From: Spirochaetota bacterium
Lineage (GTDB): Bacteria > Spirochaetota > Spirochaetia > Treponematales > UBA12059
NCBI GenBank assembly: GCA_018262985.1
Contig: JADFDI010000002.1
Location: 62,001-126,000 of the forward strand
DNA: 64,000 bases
Reading direction: 5' to 3'
Each line of letters opens with the position of its first letter. Within the stretch, counting starts at the first letter, position 1. Made by a program: the position numbers and the translations under genes. The notes beneath the pieces are model-generated. The model was not told where the DNA came from. It saw only the letters and a list, made by a program, of their open reading frames with translations, and searched no databases. This document shows positions 9,275 to 18,852 of the stretch, piece by piece.

Positions 9275-9508
9275 ATGGAAGACAGGGAGATAAAATTCGA
9301 GATCGTCGAGCGCCTCGGCGCGCTCGGGGAAGGATCCCGCGGCTGGACGACGGAGCTCAACCTCGTGTCGTGGAACGAGCGGCCGCCCAAGTTCGACGTG
9401 CGTCCCTGGGATCCGACCCACCAGCGGATGGGGAAGGGCGTGACCCTCTCCGAGGACGAGGCCCGGAAGCTCTCCGAGCTGCTCGCCGCGCGCTTCGCCG
9501 CGCCGTGA
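9275..9508 (+). CDS. YdbC/PC4-like small DNA-binding protein
   Basis: FEIVERLGALGEGSRGWTTELNLVSWNERPPKFDVRPWDPTHQRMGKGVTLSEDEARKL matches YdbC family pattern. Confidence 0.85.
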   Translation: MEDREIKFEIVERLGALGEGSRGWTTELNLVSWNERPPKFDVRPWDPTHQRMGKGVTLSEDEARKLSELLAARFAAP

Positions 9509-9939
9509 ACGAAACGGGCGAAGGACCGATCCGGGCCGACGGCGAGATCTTCGTCGTCGGCGCCGTCGTCGAACGGGACGGGAGCCTCTTCCTGGCCCGT
9601 CGCGCTCCCGGCGAGCGGCACGCGGGCGCCTGGGAGCTTCCCGGGGGCAAGATCGAACGCGGCGAGACGCCGGAGCGCGCCCTGGAGCGAGAGCTCCGCG
9701 AAGAGCTGTCCGTGGAGGCGACCATCTCCGATCCTTTGGTCGAGAGCGAGGTCGTGCTCGAGGGACGGCGTTTCCGCTTCCTCGCGCTGGAGGCCGCCTT
9801 CGACCGCGAACCGGTCGCGGGATCGGCGCACTCCGGGTTCGGATGGTTCGCGCCGGATTCCCTGCCCGCCGGGAAGGACCTGGCTCCCCTCGACGCGCCG
9901 GCCCTCGAGGCCTGGCGCAGGAGGGTGGCGAAATCGTGA
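9505..9939 (+). CDS. Nudix hydrolase (8-oxo-dGTP diphosphatase-like)
   Basis: Nudix box GGKIERGETPERALERELREELSV; GTGA start-stop overlap with preceding gene. Confidence 0.88.
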   Translation: MNETGEGPIRADGEIFVVGAVVERDGSLFLARRAPGERHAGAWELPGGKIERGETPERALERELREELSVEATISDPLVESEVVLEGRRFRFLALEAAFDREPVAGSAHSGFGWFAPDSLPAGKDLAPLDAPALEAWRRRVAKS

Positions 9940-9989
9940 AATCGAGACCAAGCGGCGCCGCCGAACGGCGCCGGGGAGCTGTCTTCAGC

Positions 9990-10373
9990 ATGCGCCGTAT
10001 CTTCGCCGCGCTCGTCATCGTCGTGCCCGTCCTGGCCATCGGCTTCGCTTCCTGCGATCGGCGTGAGCCGGTATCCTTGCCCGCGCTCGAACCGACGCCC
10101 GTGCTGGGCGCCGGGCCCGGCTGGCTCGTCGTCGAGCAAGCCTACGTTCGGGTGAAGTCCTCCCCCGGCTTCGATTCGGGCGACGTTGCCTTCCTGCGCG
10201 CCGGCGACGTCGTCGAGGCGGTCGGGCGGGAGCGGGGCGACGCGGAGCGTTCCGGCGTGGGCGTCTGGTACCTCGTACGGCACCTCGGCGTCGAGGGCTG
10301 GGTGCACGAAAGCTTCGCCTCGCTGTATCCCCACAAGGAACAGGCCGAACGGGCCGCGGGGGAATTCCGATGA
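9990..10373 (+). CDS. SH3-like domain lipoprotein
   Basis: Signal with lipobox IGFASC; VRVKSSPGFDSGDVAFLRAGDVVEAVG...WYLVRHLGVEGWVHESF SH3b-like. Confidence 0.65.
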   Translation: MRRIFAALVIVVPVLAIGFASCDRREPVSLPALEPTPVLGAGPGWLVVEQAYVRVKSSPGFDSGDVAFLRAGDVVEAVGRERGDAERSGVGVWYLVRHLGVEGWVHESFASLYPHKEQAERAAGEFR

Positions 10374-11941
10374 AGGACCTGCTGCCCTGGATTCTCCCGC
10401 CGGCCATCGGCGCCGTGATCGGCTGGTTCACCAACGCGCTGGCCATCAAGATGCTGTTCAGGCCCTACCGCGAATATCGCCTGTTCGGCCTGCGGATTCC
10501 CTTCACGCCGGGCATTTTGCCGCGCGAAAAATCGAGGCTCGCGGCCTCCATCGGCGACTCCGTGGCCAGAGACCTCATCACGCCCGAGGTGCTCCGCGAG
10601 CGCCTGGAATCGCCGGATCTCAGGGCCAAGGTCGCGGCGGCCTCCCGCTCGATCGTCGACTCGGCGCTCGACGCGAAGGCGGCCGCCCTCCTCGACGGCG
10701 AGGGGATGCTCCTCGCTTCGCCCGGCGGCGCTTTGGCGCGCGGCGCCCTCGGCTCCGTCTGGCGGGGCTTCCTTTCGAGCGGCGCCCTCGCCTCGGGCGT
10801 CGAGGCGGCGGCCTTCGATCTGCTCGAGGCGATGGCCGACCGCAAGCTCGGCGAAATAGCGCCGCCCGGACGACTGGCCGAGCTCGCGGCGCGTTTCGCC
10901 GGAAGTCCCGTAGCGGAACGCGCTCGGGAGCTCGCGGCGACGCTCGCCGGCGGAGCGGTCGAGCGGGCGCTCGAAGGCGGGCTCAAGCCTGACGACGTCG
11001 TTCCGCTGGGGAAGGCCCTCGCCGCCTTCGACGCGGCCGCGGGCGCCCTCCTGCCCGCGCTCGAGGCGGCGCTCTCGCGCTACCTGGACGAACCTTCCGT
11101 GCGGGTCATCCTCGAACGCTACGGCGCCGCGATGGTGCGCAAGGAGATCGACCGCCTCGGCACCCTGCAGCGGCTGCTCGTCAACGCCGGCGGCTACGAA
11201 CGATCGATCATCGAGACCATGCCGAAGGCCATCGACGACCTGGTCGACGCCATCCGCAAGTTCGCTTTCGGGCCGGAAGGCGGGAACAAGCTCGCGGCCT
11301 GGCTCCGCGCGCGGCTCGAGGGCTTGTGGCTCGAACCGCTAACCAACCACGCGCTGCTCGGAAACGGGGCGGCCTCGACTTTCGCGGCCTCGCTGGCCGG
11401 CACGGTGGCCGACCGCCTGCTCGCGGCGGCCCGAGACGAGCAGCTCGAAGCGCGGCTCTCGGCGCTCCTCTCGAAGCCGGAAATCGCGACGGTCGGCGCC
11501 TTGCTCGAGACCCTCGGACCGGACACCGCCCGAGTCGCCGCGAGGCTCGCCTCTCGCGCGGCGGTCTCCGCGCTGTCCGGACTGGCCGGCGGAGGAAGCT
11601 CGCGCGCGATCGGCGCCTTCGCGCAAGGAGCCGCGGCCCGCCTCGGCGACGCCACCCTGGGAGAGCTCGGCGCGTTCGATCCCCGATGGCGGGACGAGGC
11701 CTCGGACGTGCTCGCGGGTCTGGTCATCGCGCTGGCCGTCAAGGAGACGCCGAGGGCCCTCGAGGGCATCGACGTGAGTCGCCTCGTGCGCGAACGGATC
11801 GAGGCGCTCGACATGAGGGAGCTCGAGGCGATGGTGCTCCGCGTGGTGGATCGCGAGCTCTTCTGGATCACGGCGCTCGGCGGCATACTCGGCTTCCTGA
11901 TCGGCGCGCTCCAGAGCCTGCTTTCGTTGATCAGGATCTGA
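10370..11941 (+). CDS. DUF445 family membrane protein
   Basis: IGAVIGWFTNALAIKMLFRPYREYRLFGLRIPFTPGILPREKSRLAASIG, C-terminal TM GGILGFLIGALQSLL. Confidence 0.88.
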   Translation: MKDLLPWILPPAIGAVIGWFTNALAIKMLFRPYREYRLFGLRIPFTPGILPREKSRLAASIGDSVARDLITPEVLRERLESPDLRAKVAAASRSIVDSALDAKAAALLDGEGMLLASPGGALARGALGSVWRGFLSSGALASGVEAAAFDLLEAMADRKLGEIAPPGRLAELAARFAGSPVAERARELAATLAGGAVERALEGGLKPDDVVPLGKALAAFDAAAGALLPALEAALSRYLDEPSVRVILERYGAAMVRKEIDRLGTLQRLLVNAGGYERSIIETMPKAIDDLVDAIRKFAFGPEGGNKLAAWLRARLEGLWLEPLTNHALLGNGAASTFAASLAGTVADRLLAAARDEQLEARLSALLSKPEIATVGALLETLGPDTARVAARLASRAAVSALSGLAGGGSSRAIGAFAQGAAARLGDATLGELGAFDPRWRDEASDVLAGLVIALAVKETPRALEGIDVSRLVRERIEALDMRELEAMVLRVVDRELFWITALGGILGFLIGALQSLLSLIRI

Positions 11942-11974
11942 TCGCGAGCGGTTCCCCGAGCGGGGGCCCAGCCC

Positions 11975-13306
11975 TCAGGTCCCGTCGAAAAGCTTCGCGG
12001 CCTCCGCGGCCAGGTAGAAGGAGCCGAGCACGAGTAGGGGCTTCCCGCTCGCGATCGAGCGGCGGCGTCCTTCCCGGAGCGCTTCGGCGGTGTCGCTCAC
12101 GAGTTCGGTCCTGAAGCCCGCGGCCTTGAAGCTCGCCTCCACGGAACCCGGGTCGCTCTGCTTGAAGGTGCCGGGCCTCGTCACGATCGCTTCGCCGAAC
12201 CCGCGCCCGAGCGCGAGCGCCATCTCGGCGTGCCGCTTGTCGTGCGCGCACGCGAACACGAGCACCCCGCCTTCCGGGAATATTGAACGGAAACTCTCAA
12301 GGGCGAAGCCGACGCTCTCCGGCGTGTGCGCGCCGTCGAGCACGATCGCGGGCTCGGTCGGCAGTATCTCGAAGCGCGCCCGGATGCGCGCGGAGGCCAG
12401 CCCTTCGACGACGGCTTCGGGCGCGCAGGCGAACGGCGAGGCGCGCGCGACCAGGGCGGCCAGCGCCGCGTTCCTCGCCTGGATCGCCCCGATGATCGGC
12501 GTGCGCACGCGCACCGGCTCGGGGAAAATGGAACGGTCGCGGAAGGAGAGCAACGCCTCGGTGCCGCGGCGGTCGACGCGGACTTCGGAGATCGAGCACT
12601 CCCCGTCGAGGACGCGCATGGGCGCGTTCCGCTCGGCGGCGACGCGGCGGATGACTTCGAGGGCCTCGGGCCGCGCGGCGCTCGTGAAGGCCGGGACGCC
12701 AGGCTTGATGATGCCCGCCTTCTCGAAGGCTATCTCCGCGATGGTGTCGCCGAGGAATTCGGTGTGCTCGAGTTCGATGGCGGTGATGGCGACGGCTTGC
12801 GGCGAGACCACGTTGGTGGTGTCGAGCCTGCCGCCCATGCCGACCTCGTAGACGGCGGCGTCCATGCCCGCTTCGACGAAGGACAGGAAGCCGAGCACGG
12901 TGGCCAGTTCGAAGAAGGTGGGTTCCATGCCGCCAGGCCACTCGTCGGCCCGCTTTCCGTCCACGAGGGGGCCCAGGCGGTCCCAGGCCGAAAGGAGGAA
13001 GCCGTCGCCGAGCGCGTCTCCCGCCCGGCTGATGCGCTCCGAAAAATCGATCAGGTGCGGACTCGTGTAGAGTCCGGTCTTCCGTCCCGAGGCTTCGAGG
13101 ATGCGCGCGAGCATCGTCGAGACCGAGCCCTTGCCTTTCGAACCCGCGACGTGGAGGCAGGGTGACGCGGCTTCGGGATTCCCGAGCGCGGAAAGCAGCG
13201 ACCTGACGCGGTCGAACTTGAAATCGACGCTCTGGCCCTTCTCGAAATTGACGAATTCGAGCAGGCGGGTGTAGACGGCGTCGACGGTCTCGAGGCGGTG
13301 CGGCAT
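11975..13306 (-). CDS. folC: Bifunctional folylpolyglutamate/dihydrofolate synthase
   Basis: VAGSKGKGSVSTMLARIL, YTSPHLIDFSERI, VGMGGRLDTTNVV, VLDGAHTPES. Confidence 0.93.
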   Translation of the reverse strand: MPHRLETVDAVYTRLLEFVNFEKGQSVDFKFDRVRSLLSALGNPEAASPCLHVAGSKGKGSVSTMLARILEASGRKTGLYTSPHLIDFSERISRAGDALGDGFLLSAWDRLGPLVDGKRADEWPGGMEPTFFELATVLGFLSFVEAGMDAAVYEVGMGGRLDTTNVVSPQAVAITAIELEHTEFLGDTIAEIAFEKAGIIKPGVPAFTSAARPEALEVIRRVAAERNAPMRVLDGECSISEVRVDRRGTEALLSFRDRSIFPEPVRVRTPIIGAIQARNAALAALVARASPFACAPEAVVEGLASARIRARFEILPTEPAIVLDGAHTPESVGFALESFRSIFPEGGVLVFACAHDKRHAEMALALGRGFGEAIVTRPGTFKQSDPGSVEASFKAAGFRTELVSDTAEALREGRRRSIASGKPLLVLGSFYLAAEAAKLFDGT

Positions 13307-13357
13307 GGGTGCGAGTATCCGGAGCGTCCCGAACCCTGTCAATACGAGAGGGAAGGA

Positions 13358-15607
13358 CTATGAGCGCGGCTCCGCGGACGGGAGCGAGAGGAAGGCCAGC
13401 GCGCCCGGCCAGGGTACGGGACCGCGAGCGGCGAGCTTCCTCAAGGCGGCGGCGATCATCTCTAGCTCCGCGGCGTCGAACGCGGCGGCCAAGGCCGAGC
13501 CGTAGGGGCCCTCGGCCGAGAGCCAGGCGTCGAGGCGCGCTGGAGAGATGGCGCGTTCGGCTTCGACGCGGGACGTTTCGACCGTCGCGCCGGGCCTGGA
13601 CGACGCGAGCTCGCGGATCGCGGCCGTTGCCGCGTCGAGGTCTCCGCCGGAAAAGCCATAAAACCCGTCCTCGAAACGGGCGAAGCGCGCGGCGAGCTCT
13701 TCGCCGAGCTCGATTCCGACGCCCGGGATGAGCGAAAGCCGGCCCACGGAACCGGCCAAGGTTTCGGCGAAAACCATCCGGGCTTCCGGAAGGGTTTCGC
13801 GCCAGCGGTCCAGAAGCCCGCCGGCGTCCTTCGCGTCCCTCCGGTAAAGGACGTCCCTGAACAGCGCGACGTCGAACGACCCGAAGCCGAAGGCCGAAGC
13901 CATGGCGTCGCGATCGGGAGCGGCGGGGTCGCCGACCAGAGCGCTCGGGCGCATGAGCTCCTCGAGGCCCGCGGCGAAGGCCTCGAGTATCTCCACGGCA
14001 CGCGCGTCCGGTACCAGTGCGGCGCAGGCGCCCTCCGGCGCCTTCCGGATGGCTTCCCGTAGGGCGAGGCCGTCGCGTTCCCCGACCACCAGCACGCGTT
14101 CGTGGCGCTGAATTCCGGCGCGCGCGTGGAGACCGTCCCTGGCGGCCCGCGCCAGCGCGGTCGAGCCTCCGGCGGCCCGGGCGAGCCACTCGAGCGAGCG
14201 GTCGGCTTCCTTCGAGTAGGTCAGCCGGTCCACGCGCGATTGGGCCTCGTCGAGCGCTGCGACGAGCTGCTCCTCCCTGCGCCCGAGCACCGCGTCGCGC
14301 ACGGCGAGCTCGTGGCCGAGGGCGCCGGGCTTGTAGAAGACCCGGCCGCGAAGGAGCTCCGGGAGGTATTGCTGCGCCGTCCAGTGGTCGCGGTACGCGT
14401 GCGGGTACTTGTAGCCGTCCCCGTGGCCGAAGCCCGGACCGTCCCGGCTACCGTCCTTCAGATGGTTGGGCACCTCGGCGCGGCTCTTCTCCACCTCGGC
14501 GAGCGCGTCGAAGTAGGCGAGCGCGCTGTTGGACTTCGGGGCGGTGGCCAGGTAGAGCGCCGCCTCGGCCATGTGGAACTGGCCCTCGGGCATGCCGATG
14601 CGCTCGAAGGCGCGCGCGCAGGCGTCCACGAGCTCCACCGCCCGCGGATCGGCCAGGCCGACGTCCTCGGCGGCCGAGATCAGCATGCGGCGGAAGATGA
14701 AGGCCGGATCCTCCCCCGCGTAGACCATGCGCGCCAGCCAGTAGAGCGCCGCGTCGGGATCCGAGCCACGGAGGCTCTTGATGAAGGCGCTGATCGAGTC
14801 GTAGTGGTAGTCGCCGTCCTTGTCGTAGAGCACGGCCCGGCGCTGGATGCTCTCCTCGGCCGCCTCCATGGAGACGGAAACCGTCGCGCCCTCGGGCGGG
14901 GGCCAGGGCTCGTGGCTCGTCTCCACGGCGAGCTCGAGCGCGTTGAGCAGGCTCCGGGCGTCGCCGTCGGCCACGTCGACCAGGTGCTCCAGGGCTCCTT
15001 CTACGAACTCGACCTTCCAGCGGCCGTAGCCGCGCTCGCGGTCGGCCAGGGCCCTGCGCGCCACCTCGAGGAGGGCGTCGGCGTCGAGGGCTTTTAGCAG
15101 GAACACGCGCGAGCGGGACACGAGCGCCCGGTTCACCTCGAAGAACGGATTTTCCGTGGTCGCGCCGACGAGCACTATGGTGCCGTTCTCGACCCAGGGC
15201 AGCAGGGCGTCCTGCTGGGCCTTGTTCCAGCGGTGCACCTCGTCGACGAAGAGTATGGTCCTGCGGTCGTAGAGCTCGCGGGCGCGCTTCGCCTCGTCGA
15301 TGGCGTCTCGGATGGCCTGGACACCCGCCAGCACGGCGTTGATGGCGACGAAGCGCGCGCTCGTACCGTTCGCGATGACGCGCGCGAGCGTGGTCTTGCC
15401 GGTGCCCGGCGGGCCTGAAAGGATGAGCGAGGAAAGGCGGTCCTTCTGGATGGCGCGGCGGAGCAGGCGGCCGGGGCCGACGATGTGCTCCTGTCCGACG
15501 AAGTCGTCGAGGACGCGCGGCCGCATGCGCGCGGCCAGCGGCTCGGACGCGGACCGGCCCTCGTCCGCGGGCGCGAGTCCGAAAAGATCGTTGCCGTCCG
15601 CTCCCAC
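13358..15607 (-). CDS. rarA: RarA/MgsA AAA+ ATPase fused to a C-terminal methyltransferase-fold-like domain
   Basis: [53 protein letters not shown], then about 280-aa extension beyond the usual RarA end. Confidence 0.88.
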   Translation of the reverse strand: MGADGNDLFGLAPADEGRSASEPLAARMRPRVLDDFVGQEHIVGPGRLLRRAIQKDRLSSLILSGPPGTGKTTLARVIANGTSARFVAINAVLAGVQAIRDAIDEAKRARELYDRRTILFVDEVHRWNKAQQDALLPWVENGTIVLVGATTENPFFEVNRALVSRSRVFLLKALDADALLEVARRALADRERGYGRWKVEFVEGALEHLVDVADGDARSLLNALELAVETSHEPWPPPEGATVSVSMEAAEESIQRRAVLYDKDGDYHYDSISAFIKSLRGSDPDAALYWLARMVYAGEDPAFIFRRMLISAAEDVGLADPRAVELVDACARAFERIGMPEGQFHMAEAALYLATAPKSNSALAYFDALAEVEKSRAEVPNHLKDGSRDGPGFGHGDGYKYPHAYRDHWTAQQYLPELLRGRVFYKPGALGHELAVRDAVLGRREEQLVAALDEAQSRVDRLTYSKEADRSLEWLARAAGGSTALARAARDGLHARAGIQRHERVLVVGERDGLALREAIRKAPEGACAALVPDARAVEILEAFAAGLEELMRPSALVGDPAAPDRDAMASAFGFGSFDVALFRDVLYRRDAKDAGGLLDRWRETLPEARMVFAETLAGSVGRLSLIPGVGIELGEELAARFARFEDGFYGFSGGDLDAATAAIRELASSRPGATVETSRVEAERAISPARLDAWLSAEGPYGSALAAAFDAAELEMIAAALRKLAARGPVPWPGALAFLSLPSAEPRS

Positions 15608-15644
15608 CGCTTCCTCCGTCCGGTAGTCCCGTCATGAATGGAAA

Positions 15645-15682
15645 CGCCGGAACCGGAGACCTCGCGGAGTCCGGTTCCGGCG
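15645..15682 (-). terminator. Intrinsic terminator-like hairpin downstream of 15703-16791(-)
   Basis: 13-bp perfect stem CGCCGGAACCGGA/TCCGGTTCCGGCG, 12-nt loop, TTTCCATT follows on minus strand. Confidence 0.6.
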
Positions 15683-15702
15683 CGTCGAGGCGTGGAAGCG
15701 GT

Positions 15703-16791
15703 CTACTCCCGGTTCCAGCCCGACCAGGCGGTGCCTTTCCACGCGTTGGACCAGAGTCCGTCGCCGCCCGTAAGCGCGAAGAGGCGGGTGCCGACCGAGT
15801 CGTAGTAGAGCTTCGTGATGCTGGTTTCCTCGAGCGTGGTCTGGAAGTTGGTCAGGGTCGAGACGAGGCCGCGGTCGTCGACGACCGTCCAGGTTGAAGG
15901 ATCGACCTCGAAGTAGCCCTTCGCGCCTTTCGCCCCGAAGCTGCGCGTCGCGACGAGCACGACGGTGCCGCCGCCATCCGCCGGCACCTCGACGAGGTCG
16001 GAGAGGTAGGCGGTCGAATCGATCACGTGGGCGGTCCAGGCCGAGCCGTTCCAGACCGCGACGCTGCCCGAGGAGCCGGTCGCGACGACGTCGGCAGCGC
16101 CGCGCGCGAGCAGTCCCGTGACGGTGCCGACTCCGGGGGTGACGCTTGCGGCGAGCCCGCCGCCCGTGGTTGCGTCTCCCGTGTGCACGTCGTCGGCGTG
16201 CGCGGCGTAGAAGGTCGCGCCGTCATGGACCAGGGCCTTGACGCGACCGCCGCTCGGCGCGAGGCCGAAGGCGGCCGTGGCGAAATTGGCGCCTGAATGG
16301 ATGTTAGCGCTCGTCACGTCGGGATCGGCCGCCGTATCGGTGGCGCCTGCCGAAAGGAACACGGTGGAGTTGAGAAAGAATAGTGAATCCGGAGCCATGG
16401 TCGAAATGCCATCGGTGACGACGTCGGACCAGATGCTTCCGTCCCAGAGTTTGACCATGCTGGTGTCGCCGTCGGTAAAGAGTACCCATAGGGAGCTCGT
16501 TCCGTCGGACGCGGCGCTCACGGCGTAGAGACCGGTCGGCGTCCCCGCGACCTTGCTCCAGGTTTCGCCCGTGACCGACCGTCTCCACAGCGCGCCGACT
16601 CCGGCGTAGTAGTCGCTTCCGAAGCGGACGACGAAATTGGGCGTCTGGCTGGCGAAGGCTTCGGTGCCGTTGTCGATGGGGGTCTCGAGCGAGAGGCTTT
16701 CGAAGATGCCGACCGGCCCCTCGGAGCAGGCGCCGAGGATGACCGCGGACAGGAGCGCGAGGGCGAGCGTGGCGCGCGCGAGGTGTTTCAT
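15703..16791 (-). CDS. Predicted lipoprotein with beta-propeller-like repeats
   Basis: Signal and lipobox (SAVILGAC), repeating W/G-rich blade-like segments. Confidence 0.6.
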   Translation of the reverse strand: MKHLARATLALALLSAVILGACSEGPVGIFESLSLETPIDNGTEAFASQTPNFVVRFGSDYYAGVGALWRRSVTGETWSKVAGTPTGLYAVSAASDGTSSLWVLFTDGDTSMVKLWDGSIWSDVVTDGISTMAPDSLFFLNSTVFLSAGATDTAADPDVTSANIHSGANFATAAFGLAPSGGRVKALVHDGATFYAAHADDVHTGDATTGGGLAASVTPGVGTVTGLLARGAADVVATGSSGSVAVWNGSAWTAHVIDSTAYLSDLVEVPADGGGTVVLVATRSFGAKGAKGYFEVDPSTWTVVDDRGLVSTLTNFQTTLEETSITKLYYDSVGTRLFALTGGDGLWSNAWKGTAWSGWNRE

Positions 16792-16804
16792 GGTTGCGCC
16801 CTCC

Positions 16805-17422
16805 TTAGAGATGGTAGGTGGCGGTCAGGGTGGTCTCGAGGAAGCCGCCGAGCCGGTTGCTGTCTGGATAGTCGAGGTACATCTGCGGGATCAGCCAGAA
16901 TTCGGTCCGCAGGCCGAGTCCCCAGTCCGCGGACTGCCGCCAGAGCCAGTCGGCGCCGAAACGGACGACCGGGTCGACGTGGGATAGCTCGCCGAGCCGC
17001 TGCAGTACCGCGCCGGCCGCGACCGTGGGCGCGATCTCGAAGGGGGAAAGGACGAAGTGCCATGAGGCGCGGAATGCCAGCGGCGCGGCGAAGAAGGTCC
17101 GGCCCGCCACGGAGCCCGCCACGAGGCCGCCGAGCTCGCCGCCGATGGCGAAGCCGCGCGCGACGAAGTGCATGTACGAGAGCGAGAAGGCAGCGCCGGG
17201 ACCGAGGTTGAGCGGGTCGAAGCTCCCGTCGGAAAGGTCGAGATTGAGGAGCCCGAAGCCGGCTCCGAGCCGGAAGGAGAGCAGCGCGTCGCCGCTTTCG
17301 TACGGATTGGTGGGGAACTCGCCTGAATCCACGGACGGATCGGCGGCATCCTGGGCGAAGGCCGCGGTGGCGGCGAGCGCGACGGCCAGCAGGGCGATCG
17401 CGCGGATGGAAGGTCGGTTCAT
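16805..17422 (-). CDS. Predicted outer-membrane beta-barrel protein
   Basis: Signal peptide ...AATAAFA|QDA, alternating amphipathic strands, C-terminal LETTLTATYHL. Confidence 0.6.
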   Translation of the reverse strand: MNRPSIRAIALLAVALAATAAFAQDAADPSVDSGEFPTNPYESGDALLSFRLGAGFGLLNLDLSDGSFDPLNLGPGAAFSLSYMHFVARGFAIGGELGGLVAGSVAGRTFFAAPLAFRASWHFVLSPFEIAPTVAAGAVLQRLGELSHVDPVVRFGADWLWRQSADWGLGLRTEFWLIPQMYLDYPDSNRLGGFLETTLTATYHL

Positions 17423-17487
17423 GGGGCCTCCGGGTCGGGACTATAGCACGTAGCGTGCCCGTTGAAAAGGACGCGGGCTTCCGATGG

Positions 17488-18018
17488 TTACGCCCGCCCG
17501 GGGCGGTCGCGCGTCCGTATCCACGCGTCCGAGGCCAGTTCGAGGAGCCATCCGTCGGCGGGCGCCTGGACGCGGGCCGAGCGCCACATCGAGAGCCTGA
17601 AGGCGCGAAAGGCGAGCGTCGCATTTCCGTGTCGGTCCCCGTCCGGTTCCTCCTCCGCGCGCGCCTCTCCGACCTCGAGCCCGCCTGGCCCTTCCGCGTC
17701 GTCATCGGAAGGAAAGCAAGCGCCGAGCCCTCGCAGGAGGCGCGCGGTCGGGGCGTCCGGCTCCAGGACCAGGGTCCTTCCCCTCCAGGCCGGCGGACCG
17801 AAGCGCAGGACTTCGGAATGGGTGCGCGCGAATGCGGCCGCCGCCTCGAACGCCGCCCGCGGAACAGCACCGCTTCCCGAGGCGACGGGCGCGCATCCGA
17901 ACAGCAACAACGGAGGCAGCGTTTTCGCGCGGGGCAGTTTGGCTTGGAGCTCCGCCATCAGGTTGGGGGGCGGTTCGAGGATGGCCAACCACCCGCTGTA
18001 TTCAGGCTCCGCCTTCAT
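17488..18018 (-). CDS. Hypothetical protein
   Basis: ATG 18018 MKAEPEYSGWLAILEPPPNLMAELQAKLP; divergent from next gene; no family recognised. Confidence 0.45.
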   Translation of the reverse strand: MKAEPEYSGWLAILEPPPNLMAELQAKLPRAKTLPPLLLFGCAPVASGSGAVPRAAFEAAAAFARTHSEVLRFGPPAWRGRTLVLEPDAPTARLLRGLGACFPSDDDAEGPGGLEVGEARAEEEPDGDRHGNATLAFRAFRLSMWRSARVQAPADGWLLELASDAWIRTRDRPGRA

Positions 18019-18064
18019 GCCGTCATGGTATACTCGGGGCGAGCGACTTGGAAAGGGAGGCCCC

Positions 18065-18835
18065 ATGCGCCAGAAAGTTGGAGAACTCGCCGATCGTCTC
18101 GCCGCCGCGATCGGGTCGGAGGCGGGAATCGAAGCCATCGTGCTGGGAGAAGCGAGCGCCGCCGACCCGAACGATCCCTACTTCGCCCTCGTGCTCGACG
18201 CGTACTGTCGCGGCGGGGTTCCGGAGCCGGCGACGCGGGCCTTGGCCTACGGAGAGGTAGGGGACCTCGAAAGCTCCCGTTTCCAGGACAAGGACCGTTT
18301 CTTCGTCGGGGGCTTGCCCGTCCGCGTCGAGTACAAGCGGGTCGACCGCGTGGAGGAGCTCCTCGGGAAGGGCAAGGACGCGCTTCCCGTCCTCAAGGGT
18401 TCGGGGACCTATACGCTGTACCGTCTCGAGACCGGGCCGATCCTCTTCGATCGTTCCGGGTGGCTCGCCGGAATCCGTTCGAGCCTCCGCTCCCTTCCGG
18501 CCGATTTCTGGGAAATGCTGCTCGAGGGTTTCCGCTTCAAGATGGAGCATCACCTCTCCGATCTCGGCGCGGCCTCGCTGACCGGAGATCCGTTCTTCTT
18601 CCATGTGTCGATGGCCGGCTTCCTCCGCTACGTCGCCGCGACCCTGTTCATGGCGAATCGTCGCTTCGAGCCCTCGAACCGTCAGGTCGACGGCATGGTC
18701 AGGACCTTGCCGAAGCTGCCGGACCAGTTCGAGGCGCGATGGACGAGCCTGCTCCGCCTCGACGGGGGCATCACCCCGGAGCGCGCGTTCGGCATCGCTC
18801 AATTGCTGGCGCGGAGCGTGCTTTCGATGCGATGA
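18065..18835 (+). CDS. Hypothetical protein, possibly nucleotidyltransferase-related
   Basis: ATG after GGGAGG; IGSEAGIEAIVLGEASAADPNDPYFALVLDAY; compact fold-like composition, family uncertain. Confidence 0.5.
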   Translation: MRQKVGELADRLAAAIGSEAGIEAIVLGEASAADPNDPYFALVLDAYCRGGVPEPATRALAYGEVGDLESSRFQDKDRFFVGGLPVRVEYKRVDRVEELLGKGKDALPVLKGSGTYTLYRLETGPILFDRSGWLAGIRSSLRSLPADFWEMLLEGFRFKMEHHLSDLGAASLTGDPFFFHVSMAGFLRYVAATLFMANRRFEPSNRQVDGMVRTLPKLPDQFEARWTSLLRLDGGITPERAFGIAQLLARSVLSMR

Positions 18836-18852
18836 GGTTCCTGGCCTCCGTT

